This document shows positions 54,293 through 62,990 of a stretch of DNA of 64,000 nt, piece after piece; positions within the stretch are counted from its first letter, which is position 1, and each line of letters begins with the position of its first letter. Below the pieces are notes generated by a model, which ran no database searches, was not told the DNA's origin, and worked only from the letters and a program-made list of their open reading frames with translations. The DNA lies in assembly GCA_030425705.1 (NCBI GenBank), contig JAUHZU010000007.1:1-64000 (forward strand). Direction: 5' to 3'. The translations under genes were made by a program, and so were the position numbers. Source of the stretch: Phycisphaerae bacterium. Its GTDB lineage: Bacteria > Planctomycetota > Phycisphaerae > Phycisphaerales > Phycisphaeraceae.

Positions 54293-54703
54293 ATGCACAA
54301 GATCACCGTCTCTACCCAGCAGCGTGACCAGATGGTCGAGATCACCGCCGAGGTCGAGAAGGCGGTCCGCGACGTGCATGTGCTGGACGGCTGGGCCGAG
54401 GTGTTCGTGCCGCACACGACCGCAGGCATCACGATCAACGAGAACGCCGACTCGGATGTGGTCCACGACGTGCTCAAACGCCTGGACAAGATGGTGCCCT
54501 GGCGGGAGGACTTCGATCGGCACGGAGAAGGCAACAGCGCGGCGCACGTCAAGGCCTCCATGATGGGGGCGAGCGTGCGGGTCCGTGTCGAGGGTCGGCG
54601 GCTCCTGCTCGGCCGGTGGCAGGGGATCTGGCTGTGCGAGTTCGACGGGCCGAGGACGCGCGAGGTATGGATCGATGCCGGCCCGCCGGTCAAGCGCGAC
54701 TAA
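54293..54703 (+). CDS. YjbQ/UPF0047 family protein
   Basis: 136 aa, full length. VLDGWAEVFVPHTTAGITIN, RHGEGNSAAHVKASMMGASV and the end LLLGRWQGIWLCEFDGPRTR match the YjbQ family (secondary thiamine-phosphate synthase activity has been reported for members), with the conserved His and Asn/Glu residues. Cytosolic beta-barrel. A terminator-like hairpin for the opposite strand lies 13-46 bp downstream. Confidence 0.93.
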   Translation: MHKITVSTQQRDQMVEITAEVEKAVRDVHVLDGWAEVFVPHTTAGITINENADSDVVHDVLKRLDKMVPWREDFDRHGEGNSAAHVKASMMGASVRVRVEGRRLLLGRWQGIWLCEFDGPRTREVWIDAGPPVKRD

Positions 54704-54715
54704 GCGCGGTCTGCG

Positions 54716-54749
54716 AAAAACCCCGCTGTCACCGAAGCGACAACGGGGC
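54716..54749 (-). terminator. Intrinsic terminator downstream of the ROK-gatA-gatC unit
   Basis: Minus-strand hairpin: CCCCG and CGGGG outer stem, GACA/TGTC inner stem, one mismatch, 8-base loop, then TTTTT. It lies about 150 bp beyond the stop of the ROK kinase gene and faces the end of the YjbQ gene. Confidence 0.65.
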
Positions 54750-54896
54750 GGAGGGGAGAAAGCAAGAAGTCAACAGCGATAGAGAAGGTCGCAGACCTAC
54801 TTCGCCATCCTCATTCTGCGCGAATCACCCATGAAACGCAAGCGCCAACTTGCCCAGTTTCACAATTTTTGCATGCCCAAGGCGACCTAAGGAAAC

Positions 54897-55874
54897 TCAA
54901 CCCGCCTCGATCCGCTCCGCGGCGAGCAGGGCGGCCCCGATCGGCCCGGCGTTGTCTTCGAGGACGCTCGCGACCACCGGCACGTCGCGCAGTTCGCTGG
55001 GGAACACGTAGTCCCGGAACGCCTCGCCGACCTGCTTCATCCAGGGTTTGCCGAGCGCCTCGGTCGCGCCGCCGCCCACGACGACGCAGTCCAGCGACAG
55101 CAGCGTGACCGCGTTCGCGATCGTCATGCCGACGTAGCGGGCGGCGTCGGCGATGACCTCGAGCGTCAGCGCGTCGCCTTCCTTCTGGGCCTGCGCGAGG
55201 ATCTTGGAGCGGATCTGTGTCAGGTCGCCGTCGACGAGGTCGAGCACGATCGACGGGCGGTTGCTCTGGATCAGCGCGGTGAGACGCCGGACCATGTTGG
55301 TCCGGCTGGCCATGTCCTCGACGGTGCGGCGCCCGAGCACACCCGAGCCCTCGATGAGGGTGTGGCCGATCTCCCCGGCGGTGAAGCGCGGGCCGTGGTA
55401 CAGCTTGCCGTTGAGCACCAGCCCCGCCCCGATGCCCGTGCCCACGAAGATCGCCATCTGGTCGCGGTAGTCCTTGCCGGCCCCGGCCTTGTACTCGCCC
55501 CAGGCGCCGACGTTCACATCGTTGTCCACGACAATCGGGAAGGGGAACTCCTTGCCCAGCACCTTCGCCAGCGGGTAGTCGTCCCAGTCGAGGTTGGGGG
55601 CACGCAGGACGACGCCCTTGTCGATATCGACCGCGCCCGGCGCGCCGACACCCAGCCCGGCGATGTCGTCACGCTTGAGGCCGGCCTTTTCGATCAGCTT
55701 GTCGCACAGCTTGACGATGCGGTCGATGACGTGCTTGGCGCCCTCGGCGGCCTGGGTCTTCGTGCCGTCGCGGACGACGATCTCGCCGGCCTCTTTCTTC
55801 GCGGTCTGATAGATCGCGGCCTGGATGTTTGTGCCGCCGAGGTCGATGCCGAGGTACAGGGAGTTTTTGGCCAT
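54897..55874 (-). CDS. ROK-family sugar kinase (glucokinase-like)
   Basis: 325 aa. ATP-binding start LYLGIDLGGTNIQAAIYQT, VGAPGAVDIDKGVV, VDNDVNVGAWGEYKAGAGK and FVGTGIGAGLVLNGKLYHG agree with ROK kinases, and the catalytic Asp is in the VDNDVNV stretch. The usual CxCGxxGC zinc motif is missing: the equivalent place reads GSGVLGRRTVEDMASRT. A GHTLIEG start of the second part remains. It phosphorylates glucose or a related sugar. It follows gatA by 21 bp in a minus-strand unit. Confidence 0.9.
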   Translation of the reverse strand: MAKNSLYLGIDLGGTNIQAAIYQTAKKEAGEIVVRDGTKTQAAEGAKHVIDRIVKLCDKLIEKAGLKRDDIAGLGVGAPGAVDIDKGVVLRAPNLDWDDYPLAKVLGKEFPFPIVVDNDVNVGAWGEYKAGAGKDYRDQMAIFVGTGIGAGLVLNGKLYHGPRFTAGEIGHTLIEGSGVLGRRTVEDMASRTNMVRRLTALIQSNRPSIVLDLVDGDLTQIRSKILAQAQKEGDALTLEVIADAARYVGMTIANAVTLLSLDCVVVGGGATEALGKPWMKQVGEAFRDYVFPSELRDVPVVASVLEDNAGPIGAALLAAERIEAG

Positions 55875-55895
55875 GGTGTCGTGAGGTCGTGGTGA

Positions 55896-57389
55896 TCAGA
55901 GGGCAGGCCGGTGTTTCCAGAGCTCCGTCTCGCGTTCGTAGCGACGGGCGATGCGGAGCAGGCGCTTTTCGTCGAAGGCTTTGCCGATGAGCTGGACACC
56001 GACGGGCAGTCGCTTGCCGTCTTCCTCGGCGAAGCCGCCGGGGACCGAGACGCCGGCGATGCCCGCGAGGTTGGTGGTGACGGTGTAGATGTCGTTCATG
56101 TACATCGCCAGCGGGTCGTCGGCCTTGTCGCCGATCTTGAACGCCGGGCCGGTCGTCGTGGGGCAGAGGATCGCGTCGCACTGCTCGAAGGCGGTGTCGA
56201 AGTCGCGGGCGATGAGCCGGCGGGTCTTGAGCGCCCGGTTGTAGTAGGCGTCGTAGTAGCCCGACGACAAGGCGTAGGTGCCGAGCATGATGCGGCGCTT
56301 GACCTCGCTGCCGAAGCCCTCGGCCCGCGACTGGCTCATGAGGTGCTGGATCGCGTTTGCGCCGTTGGGGGTCGGCTCGCCGGTGCGGTGGCCGTAGTGC
56401 ACGCCGTCGTAACGGGCGAGGTTGGAAGACGCCTCGGCGGTGGCGACGATGTAGTAGCAGGGGATGCCGTACTCGGTGTGGGGCAGGTCGACCTCGACCA
56501 CTTCCGCGCCCTGCTGCTTGTAGACGGCGAGCGCTTCGTTGAACGCGGCGGTGACGGCCGGGTGGTTGGCGCTCTCGTCGAGGTACTGCGACGCGATGCC
56601 GATGCGGAGTTTCCCGCCGCCAGGGGCGAGGTCGATCTCGCCGTCGACGTCGTGCAGGTCGGATTCCACGGGGACGTCGGCGCTAGTCGAATCGAGCGGG
56701 TCCTTGCCGCACATGATCTGGGTGAGCAGGGCTGCATCGGCGAGGGTGTGGGTGACCGGGCCGATCTGGTCGAGCGAGGAGGCGAAGGCGACAAGCCCCC
56801 AGCGGGAGATGCGGCCGTAGGTCGGCTTGAGCCCGACAAGCCCGGTGATGGCGGCGGGCTGGCGGATCGACCCGCCGGTGTCCGAGCCGAGCGCGGCGGC
56901 GGCGAGGTCGGCGGCCATCGCGCTGGTCGTGCCGCCGGACGACCCGCCGGGCACACGGTCCAGGTCCCAGGGGTTCCGCGAGACGCCGAAGGCCGAGTTC
57001 TCGGTGGACGAGCCCATGGCGAACTCGTCCATGTTCGTCTTGCCGAGGATGACGGCGCCCTCATCTTCGAGCCGCTGGACGGCGGTGGCTGTGAAGGGCG
57101 AGCGGTAGTGCTCGAGCATCTTCGACGAGCAGGCGGTCGTGCCCTCGGTGTGGCACATGCAGTCCTTGATCGCGATCGGGACCCCCGCGAGCCGGCCGGT
57201 GACTTCACCGGTGTCTACCGCGCGGGCCCGCTTGAGGGCGTAGTCGGTCATCCGGTCCCGGAAGGCATTAAGGGCGTCGTTGTGGGTATCGATCCGGTCG
57301 AGGTAGGCGCGGGTGGCTTCCTCGGCGGACACCTGTTTCGACGCGATCGCGTTGCGGAGATCGATCAGGGTGGTTTGGGTCGGGTCCAT
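55896..57389 (-). CDS. gatA: Asp/Glu-tRNA amidotransferase subunit A
   Basis: 497 aa from the ATG at 57389 (MDPTQTTLIDLRNA); an ATG four codons upstream is possible. The amidase signature is complete: VPIAIKDCMC (Lys), GGSSGGTTSAMAADLAAAAL (Ser), GSDTGGSIRQPAAITGLVGL (nucleophile Ser), with KPTYGRISRWG following. It forms amidated Asn-tRNA or Gln-tRNA with GatB and GatC. gatC lies directly upstream; gatB is not in this window. Confidence 0.95.
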   Translation of the reverse strand: MDPTQTTLIDLRNAIASKQVSAEEATRAYLDRIDTHNDALNAFRDRMTDYALKRARAVDTGEVTGRLAGVPIAIKDCMCHTEGTTACSSKMLEHYRSPFTATAVQRLEDEGAVILGKTNMDEFAMGSSTENSAFGVSRNPWDLDRVPGGSSGGTTSAMAADLAAAALGSDTGGSIRQPAAITGLVGLKPTYGRISRWGLVAFASSLDQIGPVTHTLADAALLTQIMCGKDPLDSTSADVPVESDLHDVDGEIDLAPGGGKLRIGIASQYLDESANHPAVTAAFNEALAVYKQQGAEVVEVDLPHTEYGIPCYYIVATAEASSNLARYDGVHYGHRTGEPTPNGANAIQHLMSQSRAEGFGSEVKRRIMLGTYALSSGYYDAYYNRALKTRRLIARDFDTAFEQCDAILCPTTTGPAFKIGDKADDPLAMYMNDIYTVTTNLAGIAGVSVPGGFAEEDGKRLPVGVQLIGKAFDEKRLLRIARRYERETELWKHRPAL

Positions 57390-57479
57390 GGAGAACAGCA
57401 AGGGCAGGGCTAGGGTGGCTAGAGAGATCGTCTCGACCGCGGCCGGGAAACAGAGATCGGCTGCGGCCAGCCGTACGGG

Positions 57480-57791
57480 TCAGGCCCCACCGCCCTCGCC
57501 GAGGACCTTGGGGACCTTGAAGAACGGCCCGTCCTTGGCCGGGGCGTTGGCCAAGGCGGCGTCGGTCGCGAGGCCCGGGGCCGGCTGGTCGTCGCGGAAG
57601 ACGTTGTGCTGGTCCAGGGCGTGGGGCATCGGGCGGACGCCCTCGACGTCCAACTCGTTGAGTTTCTGGATGTAGCCGAGGATATCGCCGAGCTGGCTGG
57701 TGAACCGGTCGACCTCGCCGTCGGTGAGGGCGAGCCGGCAGAGCTTGGCGGCGTGTCGGACGTCGTCCTGGGTGATCGCGGGATCGGGCAT
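57480..57791 (-). CDS. gatC: Asp/Glu-tRNA amidotransferase subunit C
   Basis: 103 aa from the ATG at 57791. ITQDDVRHAAKLCRLALTDG followed by EVDRFTSQLGDILGYIQKLN and the conserved end DGPFFKVPKVLGEGGGA define GatC. A longer start at 57971 is not supported. Small stabilising subunit of GatCAB. It precedes gatA by 90 bp. Confidence 0.93.
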   Translation of the reverse strand: MPDPAITQDDVRHAAKLCRLALTDGEVDRFTSQLGDILGYIQKLNELDVEGVRPMPHALDQHNVFRDDQPAPGLATDAALANAPAKDGPFFKVPKVLGEGGGA

Positions 57792-57936
57792 GGGGCAAAG
57801 GATAACGGGGGGCGGTGGCCCCAGCCAGTGCGGGCGGTTGGTGGGACGGGTTAGACCTGCTAGAATCCGTGTCCCGCCCAAGTTGCTGTGCTGCGCGTCA
57901 GGTTGGCGTTGCGGTCCTGCCTCCGGAGACGCTTTT

Positions 57937-59778
57937 ATGTCGATGATCCAGTTCTCTTGCCCGTCCTGCAACGCGTCCTACAAAGTGCCTGAAAAGGCCG
58001 CGGGGCGTCAAGCGACCTGCAAGTCCTGTGGTGCCAGCATGACCGTGCCCAAGACCAGCCAGGGCAGCGCGGGCGGCAGCGGTAACGTCGATCTCTCCGG
58101 TCTCTACGCCGGCGGCGAAGCCGGCGGGGCGGGCGCTCCTGCCGCGTTCGGGGGCGGCTCGGTCTTCGCGACCACGCCTCGCCGCAGCGGCCCGAACCCG
58201 ATGCTGCTGGTCGGTATCGGCGGGGCGGTGGTGGTCCTCTTGCTCGTCGTGGTCCTGGTTGTCGTCCTCTCGGGCAAGAGCGGCGGGAACAACGGCAGCG
58301 GCGGTGACACGGCCGGCACGACCCCGCCACCACAGCCCAGCCTCCGCAACCGAGGGGGTAGCCGCGCCGATCGGACGAACCCGGCCGACACCGACGATCC
58401 CGATGACGACGACAACCCGGTCGAAACCAACAACGGTGCGGACGATGGCCCGGCCGGCGATGTTGTCGAGCCGCCGAACTCCACGCTCACCGGCGTGGTC
58501 GATTGGACGCTCACGGTCCCGGACGATTTCAGCGAGAACGTGGTCACCGCGCGGTTCCGTGGGCTGGTCATCACGCTCCCACCGGGCTGGCGTATGGAGA
58601 AGACCGACATCGGCTCCTACATCAGCGATAACACCGACCTGCTGGAGTTGATCGGCGAAGAGGCCGCGGAGACCTCCGTGCTCACCGCCTCGCCCCGCGA
58701 ATCGCTGGTGGATGTCGAACTCGCGGTGATCGTCTCCCGTGTCGTGCTGCCGCCGGCCTGGCCGGTCGTAAGCGAGGTCGACCGCATCACCCCGAACCTG
58801 TTTGACCTCGACGGCGCCGATCTGGGCCGGATCGATGACCAGGCCTCGTCCGGCGACTTCAGCGCCGCACTCTACGCCGCGATGGGGCAGGCCTTCGAAG
58901 ACTCCCCGGTCGGGTTCAATGTGCTCAACCCCGATGTGATCTACCTCGAAAAGGGCCGGCATGATCGGGTCACCTACGGAACCCTGATGGGCGGTTACCC
59001 GTTTGTTCGTACCGTGGCGAACACCGACAAGGAACGGCTACTCATCTATGCCGGCTACTTCGGCAATGTACAGGTGACCTTTATCGCCAAGGCCCCGTCG
59101 CTCTACCCGGAGTTGATCCAGGATATGGACTGGGTCGTCCGTGCGACACGGCTGATGACGTCCAGCGAATCCAACACCTACGCCCGGACGGACCCCAACT
59201 TCCAGCAGTGGCTCCGCGACCGGTTCGCGTCGGTTCCTAAGTCCGGCGACTCGGCTCCGCATGCGGGGCTGGATGTCGCAGACTGGGGCGGGTTCCCCGA
59301 GCGTACGCTGTTTGGCTCTACCTCCCTCGCCTCAACCGTCACCCCGTACCGTCAGCCGTACGGCATCATCCCGCCGCAGGGGCTGCAGGTCGCGTCGACC
59401 AACCGTGTCGCGGCGCGCTGGTTCCCCGATAGTAACGGCCTGTGGCTGGAGATGAAGGTCACTAAGCTCGAAGGCCGGGCCCAACGGACGATGTCCTCGC
59501 CGATCATGCCGGCGGGGGACGGCCAGGCCGAGCGTCTGTTCGTTCACAGCACCGAGATGCCGCTGCCCGCGGGCTACGAGTACACCACCTTCACCGCCAA
59601 CTCACTGACAGTGCACCGCGTGCTGCTGCCCGAGGTGCCGAACCACGATATCCGCAAGGTCTATTACGTCGTGTTCGATGGCGGCAACATGGTGACCGTC
59701 GAGGGGCAGTTCAATAAGAACCGCCCCGACGACCTGGAAAAACTCGACGCCGCTGCCGCGACTCTGACCAAGGTCTGA
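57937..59778 (+). CDS. Zinc-ribbon membrane protein of unknown function
   Basis: 613 aa from the ATG at 57937 (GGAG upstream). N-terminal MJ0042-type zinc ribbon (FSCPSCNASYKVPEKAAGRQ, CKSCGASMTVP) with four Cys. One TM helix at about residues 88-112 (MLLVGIGGAVVVLLLVVVLV) is followed by a Gly/Pro/Asp-rich linker and a long beta-rich, mostly extracytoplasmic domain (LRDRFASVPKSGDSAPHAGL, ARWFPDSNGLWLEMKVTKLE). Ribbon-TM-large-domain proteins are common in planctomycetes. Role unknown. Confidence 0.75.
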   Translation: MSMIQFSCPSCNASYKVPEKAAGRQATCKSCGASMTVPKTSQGSAGGSGNVDLSGLYAGGEAGGAGAPAAFGGGSVFATTPRRSGPNPMLLVGIGGAVVVLLLVVVLVVVLSGKSGGNNGSGGDTAGTTPPPQPSLRNRGGSRADRTNPADTDDPDDDDNPVETNNGADDGPAGDVVEPPNSTLTGVVDWTLTVPDDFSENVVTARFRGLVITLPPGWRMEKTDIGSYISDNTDLLELIGEEAAETSVLTASPRESLVDVELAVIVSRVVLPPAWPVVSEVDRITPNLFDLDGADLGRIDDQASSGDFSAALYAAMGQAFEDSPVGFNVLNPDVIYLEKGRHDRVTYGTLMGGYPFVRTVANTDKERLLIYAGYFGNVQVTFIAKAPSLYPELIQDMDWVVRATRLMTSSESNTYARTDPNFQQWLRDRFASVPKSGDSAPHAGLDVADWGGFPERTLFGSTSLASTVTPYRQPYGIIPPQGLQVASTNRVAARWFPDSNGLWLEMKVTKLEGRAQRTMSSPIMPAGDGQAERLFVHSTEMPLPAGYEYTTFTANSLTVHRVLLPEVPNHDIRKVYYVVFDGGNMVTVEGQFNKNRPDDLEKLDAAAATLTKV

Positions 59779-59850
59779 GCCCGGCCGGCAATTCAAACTC
59801 ACGCCCCCACGCGACGCACGGCGTTGTGCCCCGGCTGTACTGGTCCCGAC

Positions 59851-60279
59851 ATGCCCGACATGACCCTGCTCGAGTGCTTCGAGAACCCCAACCCACAGCG
59901 TGACTACGTTATCGAGCACGTCGCGGAGGAGTTCACCAGTGTATGCCCGAAGACCGGCCACCCGGACTTCGGCGTCGTGACCGTGCAGTACGTGCCCGAC
60001 CAGTCCTGCATCGAGCTCAAGGCGCTCAAGCTCTACCTCCAGAGCTTCCGCAACGAGGGCAGCTTCTACGAAGCAGTCACCAACCGGATCGCGGACGACC
60101 TGACCACGGTGATGCAGCCGCGCTGGATGCTGATCCAGACCGATTGGCGCGGCCGGGGCGGGATCCGCTCGGTGATCCGAGCCGAGGTCGGCCAACTCCC
60201 CGGCGGTGCGCCGCTGGACGACTTCGACGACGAAGACGACTACGAGTCCCCGGACCCCGGCCGGACCCCGGGGTTCTAA
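59851..60279 (+). CDS. queF: NADPH-dependent 7-cyano-7-deazaguanine reductase
   Basis: 142 aa from the ATG at 59851 ([20 protein letters not shown]). [20 protein letters not shown] supplies the catalytic Cys, and [20 protein letters not shown] the QueF (type I) core. It converts preQ0 to preQ1 in queuosine synthesis. A short acidic tail follows. Single gene; sucD begins 109 bp downstream. Confidence 0.95.
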   Translation: MPDMTLLECFENPNPQRDYVIEHVAEEFTSVCPKTGHPDFGVVTVQYVPDQSCIELKALKLYLQSFRNEGSFYEAVTNRIADDLTTVMQPRWMLIQTDWRGRGGIRSVIRAEVGQLPGGAPLDDFDDEDDYESPDPGRTPGF

Positions 60280-60388
60280 GGCCACGCGGTGTGATTGCAA
60301 CACAACGGCTGCTGGTGTTCGCCCCGACAACGCACGGTTGTTATCGTATCGGCCCACGATCCCGATCCCACAGCACGAAACCGAACTC

Positions 60389-61309
60389 ATGAGCATCCTC
60401 GTCGACAAGCACACGAAACTGATCTGCCAGGGTATCACCGGCAGCGCCGGAGCCTTTCACACCAAGGGCTGCCTCGACTACGGCACGCAGGTGGTCGGCG
60501 GGGTGACCCCCGGCAAGGGCGGGCAGAATGACCCTAACGGGCTGCCGATCTTCAACACGGTCACTGAGGCCGTCGAACAGACCGGCGCCAACGCGACGAT
60601 GATCTTTGTCCCTCCGGCGTTCGCCGCCGACGCGATCCTCGAAGCCGCCGACGCAGGCATCGCGATAGTCGTCTGCATCACCGAGCACATCCCGGTGCTC
60701 GACATGATGCGGGTCAAGAAGCAACTCGCTCAGCCCCGGTACAACGGCGTGACGCTGCTGGGCCCCAACTGCCCGGGCATCATCACGCCGGGGGAGTGCA
60801 AGATCGGAATCATGCCCGGCTACATCCACACACCCGCGGCCGAGAGCAAATCCGGCAAGAGCGTCGGCATCGTCTCACGCTCGGGCACGCTCACCTACGA
60901 GGCCGTCTGGCAGACCGGCAACCACGGTATGGGCCAGACCACCTGCGTCGGTATCGGCGGCGACCCGGTCCGCGGGCTGAACTTCATCGACCTGCTGGAA
61001 CTGTTCCAGAACGACGACGCCACCGACGGCATCGTGATGATCGGCGAGATCGGTGGTACCGACGAGGAAGCCGCCGCCGACTACATCAAGGCGAACGTCA
61101 CCAAGCCCGTCACCGTGTTCATCGCGGGGCAGACCGCGCCGCCCGGCCGCCGCATGGGCCACGCCGGCGCGATCATCTCCGGGGGCGAAGGCACCGCCGA
61201 GTCGAAGATCGCCGCGCTCAAGGAGGCCGGCTGCCACATCGCCGAGTCGCCCGCCGACCTGGGCAAGACGATGGCCGAGGCGTTGGGCATCGCCGCTGCA
61301 GTGGCGTAA
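60389..61309 (+). CDS. sucD: Succinate--CoA ligase subunit alpha
   Basis: 306 aa from the ATG at 60389. CoA-binding start [49 protein letters not shown], and [20 protein letters not shown] with the phosphohistidine in GHAGA. It catalyses succinyl-CoA/succinate conversion in the TCA cycle together with SucC, which is not adjacent here. The preceding gene is queF. Confidence 0.95.
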   Translation: MSILVDKHTKLICQGITGSAGAFHTKGCLDYGTQVVGGVTPGKGGQNDPNGLPIFNTVTEAVEQTGANATMIFVPPAFAADAILEAADAGIAIVVCITEHIPVLDMMRVKKQLAQPRYNGVTLLGPNCPGIITPGECKIGIMPGYIHTPAAESKSGKSVGIVSRSGTLTYEAVWQTGNHGMGQTTCVGIGGDPVRGLNFIDLLELFQNDDATDGIVMIGEIGGTDEEAAADYIKANVTKPVTVFIAGQTAPPGRRMGHAGAIISGGEGTAESKIAALKEAGCHIAESPADLGKTMAEALGIAAAVA

Positions 61310-61362
61310 GCCCAACTGCCGCGACTGCTACGCCAGCCGTTCCTTATCTCCATCCGAAAGTG

Positions 61363-62583
61363 TTACCCTCGCCTCGGGTTCCTGCGTGAGCTTTGACTGC
61401 GCTGACGAGGACGCGCCGGTGTGTCGCCATCGGTCCCTGCGCCTACATGGGGTGGGCCGCCCTCGGCGGGCTTGTCAGTTGCGTCGTCAGGCCTGGGCTT
61501 CGGTTCACCGGACTCGGCCTGGCGGGCGTCTTCTTCGTGTGCGAACCGGCCGAAGATCATCCGGCCGGCGCTGGTCTGCAGCGTGCTCGTCACCACCAGG
61601 TCAACCATGTGGTCCAGGTGCGTCCTGCCGTTCTCCACGACGACCATCGTGCCATCCTCGAGGTAGCCGACGCCCTGGGTCGGCGACTCGCCGGGCTTGA
61701 CCAGCTTGACCGTCAGGTGCTCGCCGGGCAGGACGACCGGGCGCAACGCCTTCGCCAGATCGTTGAGGTTGATCACATCAACCCCGCGTAGCGTCGCGAT
61801 CTTGTTGAGGTTGAAGTCGTTGGTCATCAGCCGGCCCTGCATCTGAGCCGTCAGGTCGATCAGCTTCTGGTCGACATTGATGCCCTCGGCCTCGCGGTCC
61901 TCGACATGGACCTCGGCCTTCTCGTTGGTCTGGAGCTTCTGCAGGATGTCCAGGCCCCGCCGGCCGCGGGCCCGCTTCATCTTGTCCGCCGAGTCCGCGA
62001 TGGTCTGCAACTCGTCGAGCACGAAGCGGGGCACGATCACGACGCCCTGCAAGACCTGTGTGTCGATGATGTCCAGCACCCGGCCATCGACGATGACGGA
62101 GGTATCGAGGATGACCGGCCGGTTCCCGCGGACCTGCTTGGCAAACTCGACGTAGGGGATGATGAAGCGGAAGTCGTCCTTGGTCTGCAGCACCAGGGAG
62201 ATGCAGATATAGCAGGTGATAACGCCGAGGATGACCTTGACGCCCAGCAGCAGGTTGTCGCGGGCGGCGATCAGGTCGGGGTCGCTGGGCCGGGTGAGCA
62301 CGCCGACCAGGTCGACGACATAGGCGAGTGGGAGCAAGACGACCAGACCGGCGATGAGCCCGAGAAACACGCCCGAGATCGCTGACAGCTTCTTCTTCGG
62401 CGAGAATGAGTCGGCAAAGATGACGAGCCCTGCCCCGCCCATGGCCAGGATGAGCAGGAGCATGAATTGGGCAAACCCGATGCCGCCCTGTTCCTGATTG
62501 GCGAGCAGGTATCCGACGCTGATGGCCGCGACGATCACCACGACCAGCCCGCGCAGGATGAATAGGATGATGTTGTGCCCCAT
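61363..62583 (-). CDS. PIN/TRAM domain membrane protein (YacL-like)
   Basis: 406 aa. Four TM helices (about residues 6-26, 37-55, 67-90, 112-132), then a PIN nuclease-like domain starting VILDTSVIVDGRVLDIIDTQ (acidic metal residues present), and a TRAM domain (GEHLTVKLVKPGESPTQGVG, YLEDGTMVVVENGRTH). The C-terminal 60 residues are disordered, Pro/Arg-rich. YacL-type proteins are widespread; their RNA-related role is unproven. Convergent with sucD. Confidence 0.92.
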   Translation of the reverse strand: MGHNIILFILRGLVVVIVAAISVGYLLANQEQGGIGFAQFMLLLILAMGGAGLVIFADSFSPKKKLSAISGVFLGLIAGLVVLLPLAYVVDLVGVLTRPSDPDLIAARDNLLLGVKVILGVITCYICISLVLQTKDDFRFIIPYVEFAKQVRGNRPVILDTSVIVDGRVLDIIDTQVLQGVVIVPRFVLDELQTIADSADKMKRARGRRGLDILQKLQTNEKAEVHVEDREAEGINVDQKLIDLTAQMQGRLMTNDFNLNKIATLRGVDVINLNDLAKALRPVVLPGEHLTVKLVKPGESPTQGVGYLEDGTMVVVENGRTHLDHMVDLVVTSTLQTSAGRMIFGRFAHEEDARQAESGEPKPRPDDATDKPAEGGPPHVGAGTDGDTPARPRQRSQSSRRNPRRG

Positions 62584-62990
62584 GTTGGCCCCGCTTTTTG
62601 ATAAAGGTATATGGATAAAGAAGCTGGGGACTTCTCCCCAAGGATACGGGCTGGGCGTCGAGGTGCCAAGCGGCTTGCCGAAACGCGGGGCAGGGGGTAT
62701 CCTCGCCCGGCTTGGCGGATATCTATGCCGTAGAGGTGTAGGATGACCGCCACGCCGCGGAGACAGGCGGCTGGGCCCGGTGCACGGGTGGGCTCGCGAA
62801 CCGGGTCAGGCCTTGATCGGAGCAGCCCTAAGTGACGTTCGCCCGGTGCCGTCGGTGTCCTGGCCGTCTGTCTCCGCGGCGGGAAGCGGCGATGCCGCGA
62901 AGGACTGAGGCTTGAGTCTTGAGTTTCAGGCCCGAACCGTATCCGGGTGTGGTTGACCTCAGGCCTCACCGCTCAAGCCTCTGACCTCCC
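62584..62990. other. Intergenic region with heptanucleotide repeats before dnaX
   Basis: About 400 bp between the divergent YacL-like gene and dnaX. The first 300 bp hold no gene I can support and should contain both promoters. The last 87 bp are the heptad repeat hairpin listed separately. Confidence 0.55.
62904..62990. repeat. Heptanucleotide repeat hairpin in the dnaX leader
   Basis: Left arm 62904-62935 reads in 7-bp units TGAGGCT, TGAGTCT, TGAGTTT and ends CAGGCCC; right arm 62954-62990 has CTCA recurring every 7 bases in inverted sense. GAGGCTTGAG and CTCAAGCCTC pair exactly. The right arm ends right at the dnaX start codon and no ribosome-binding site is visible. Confidence 0.65.
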
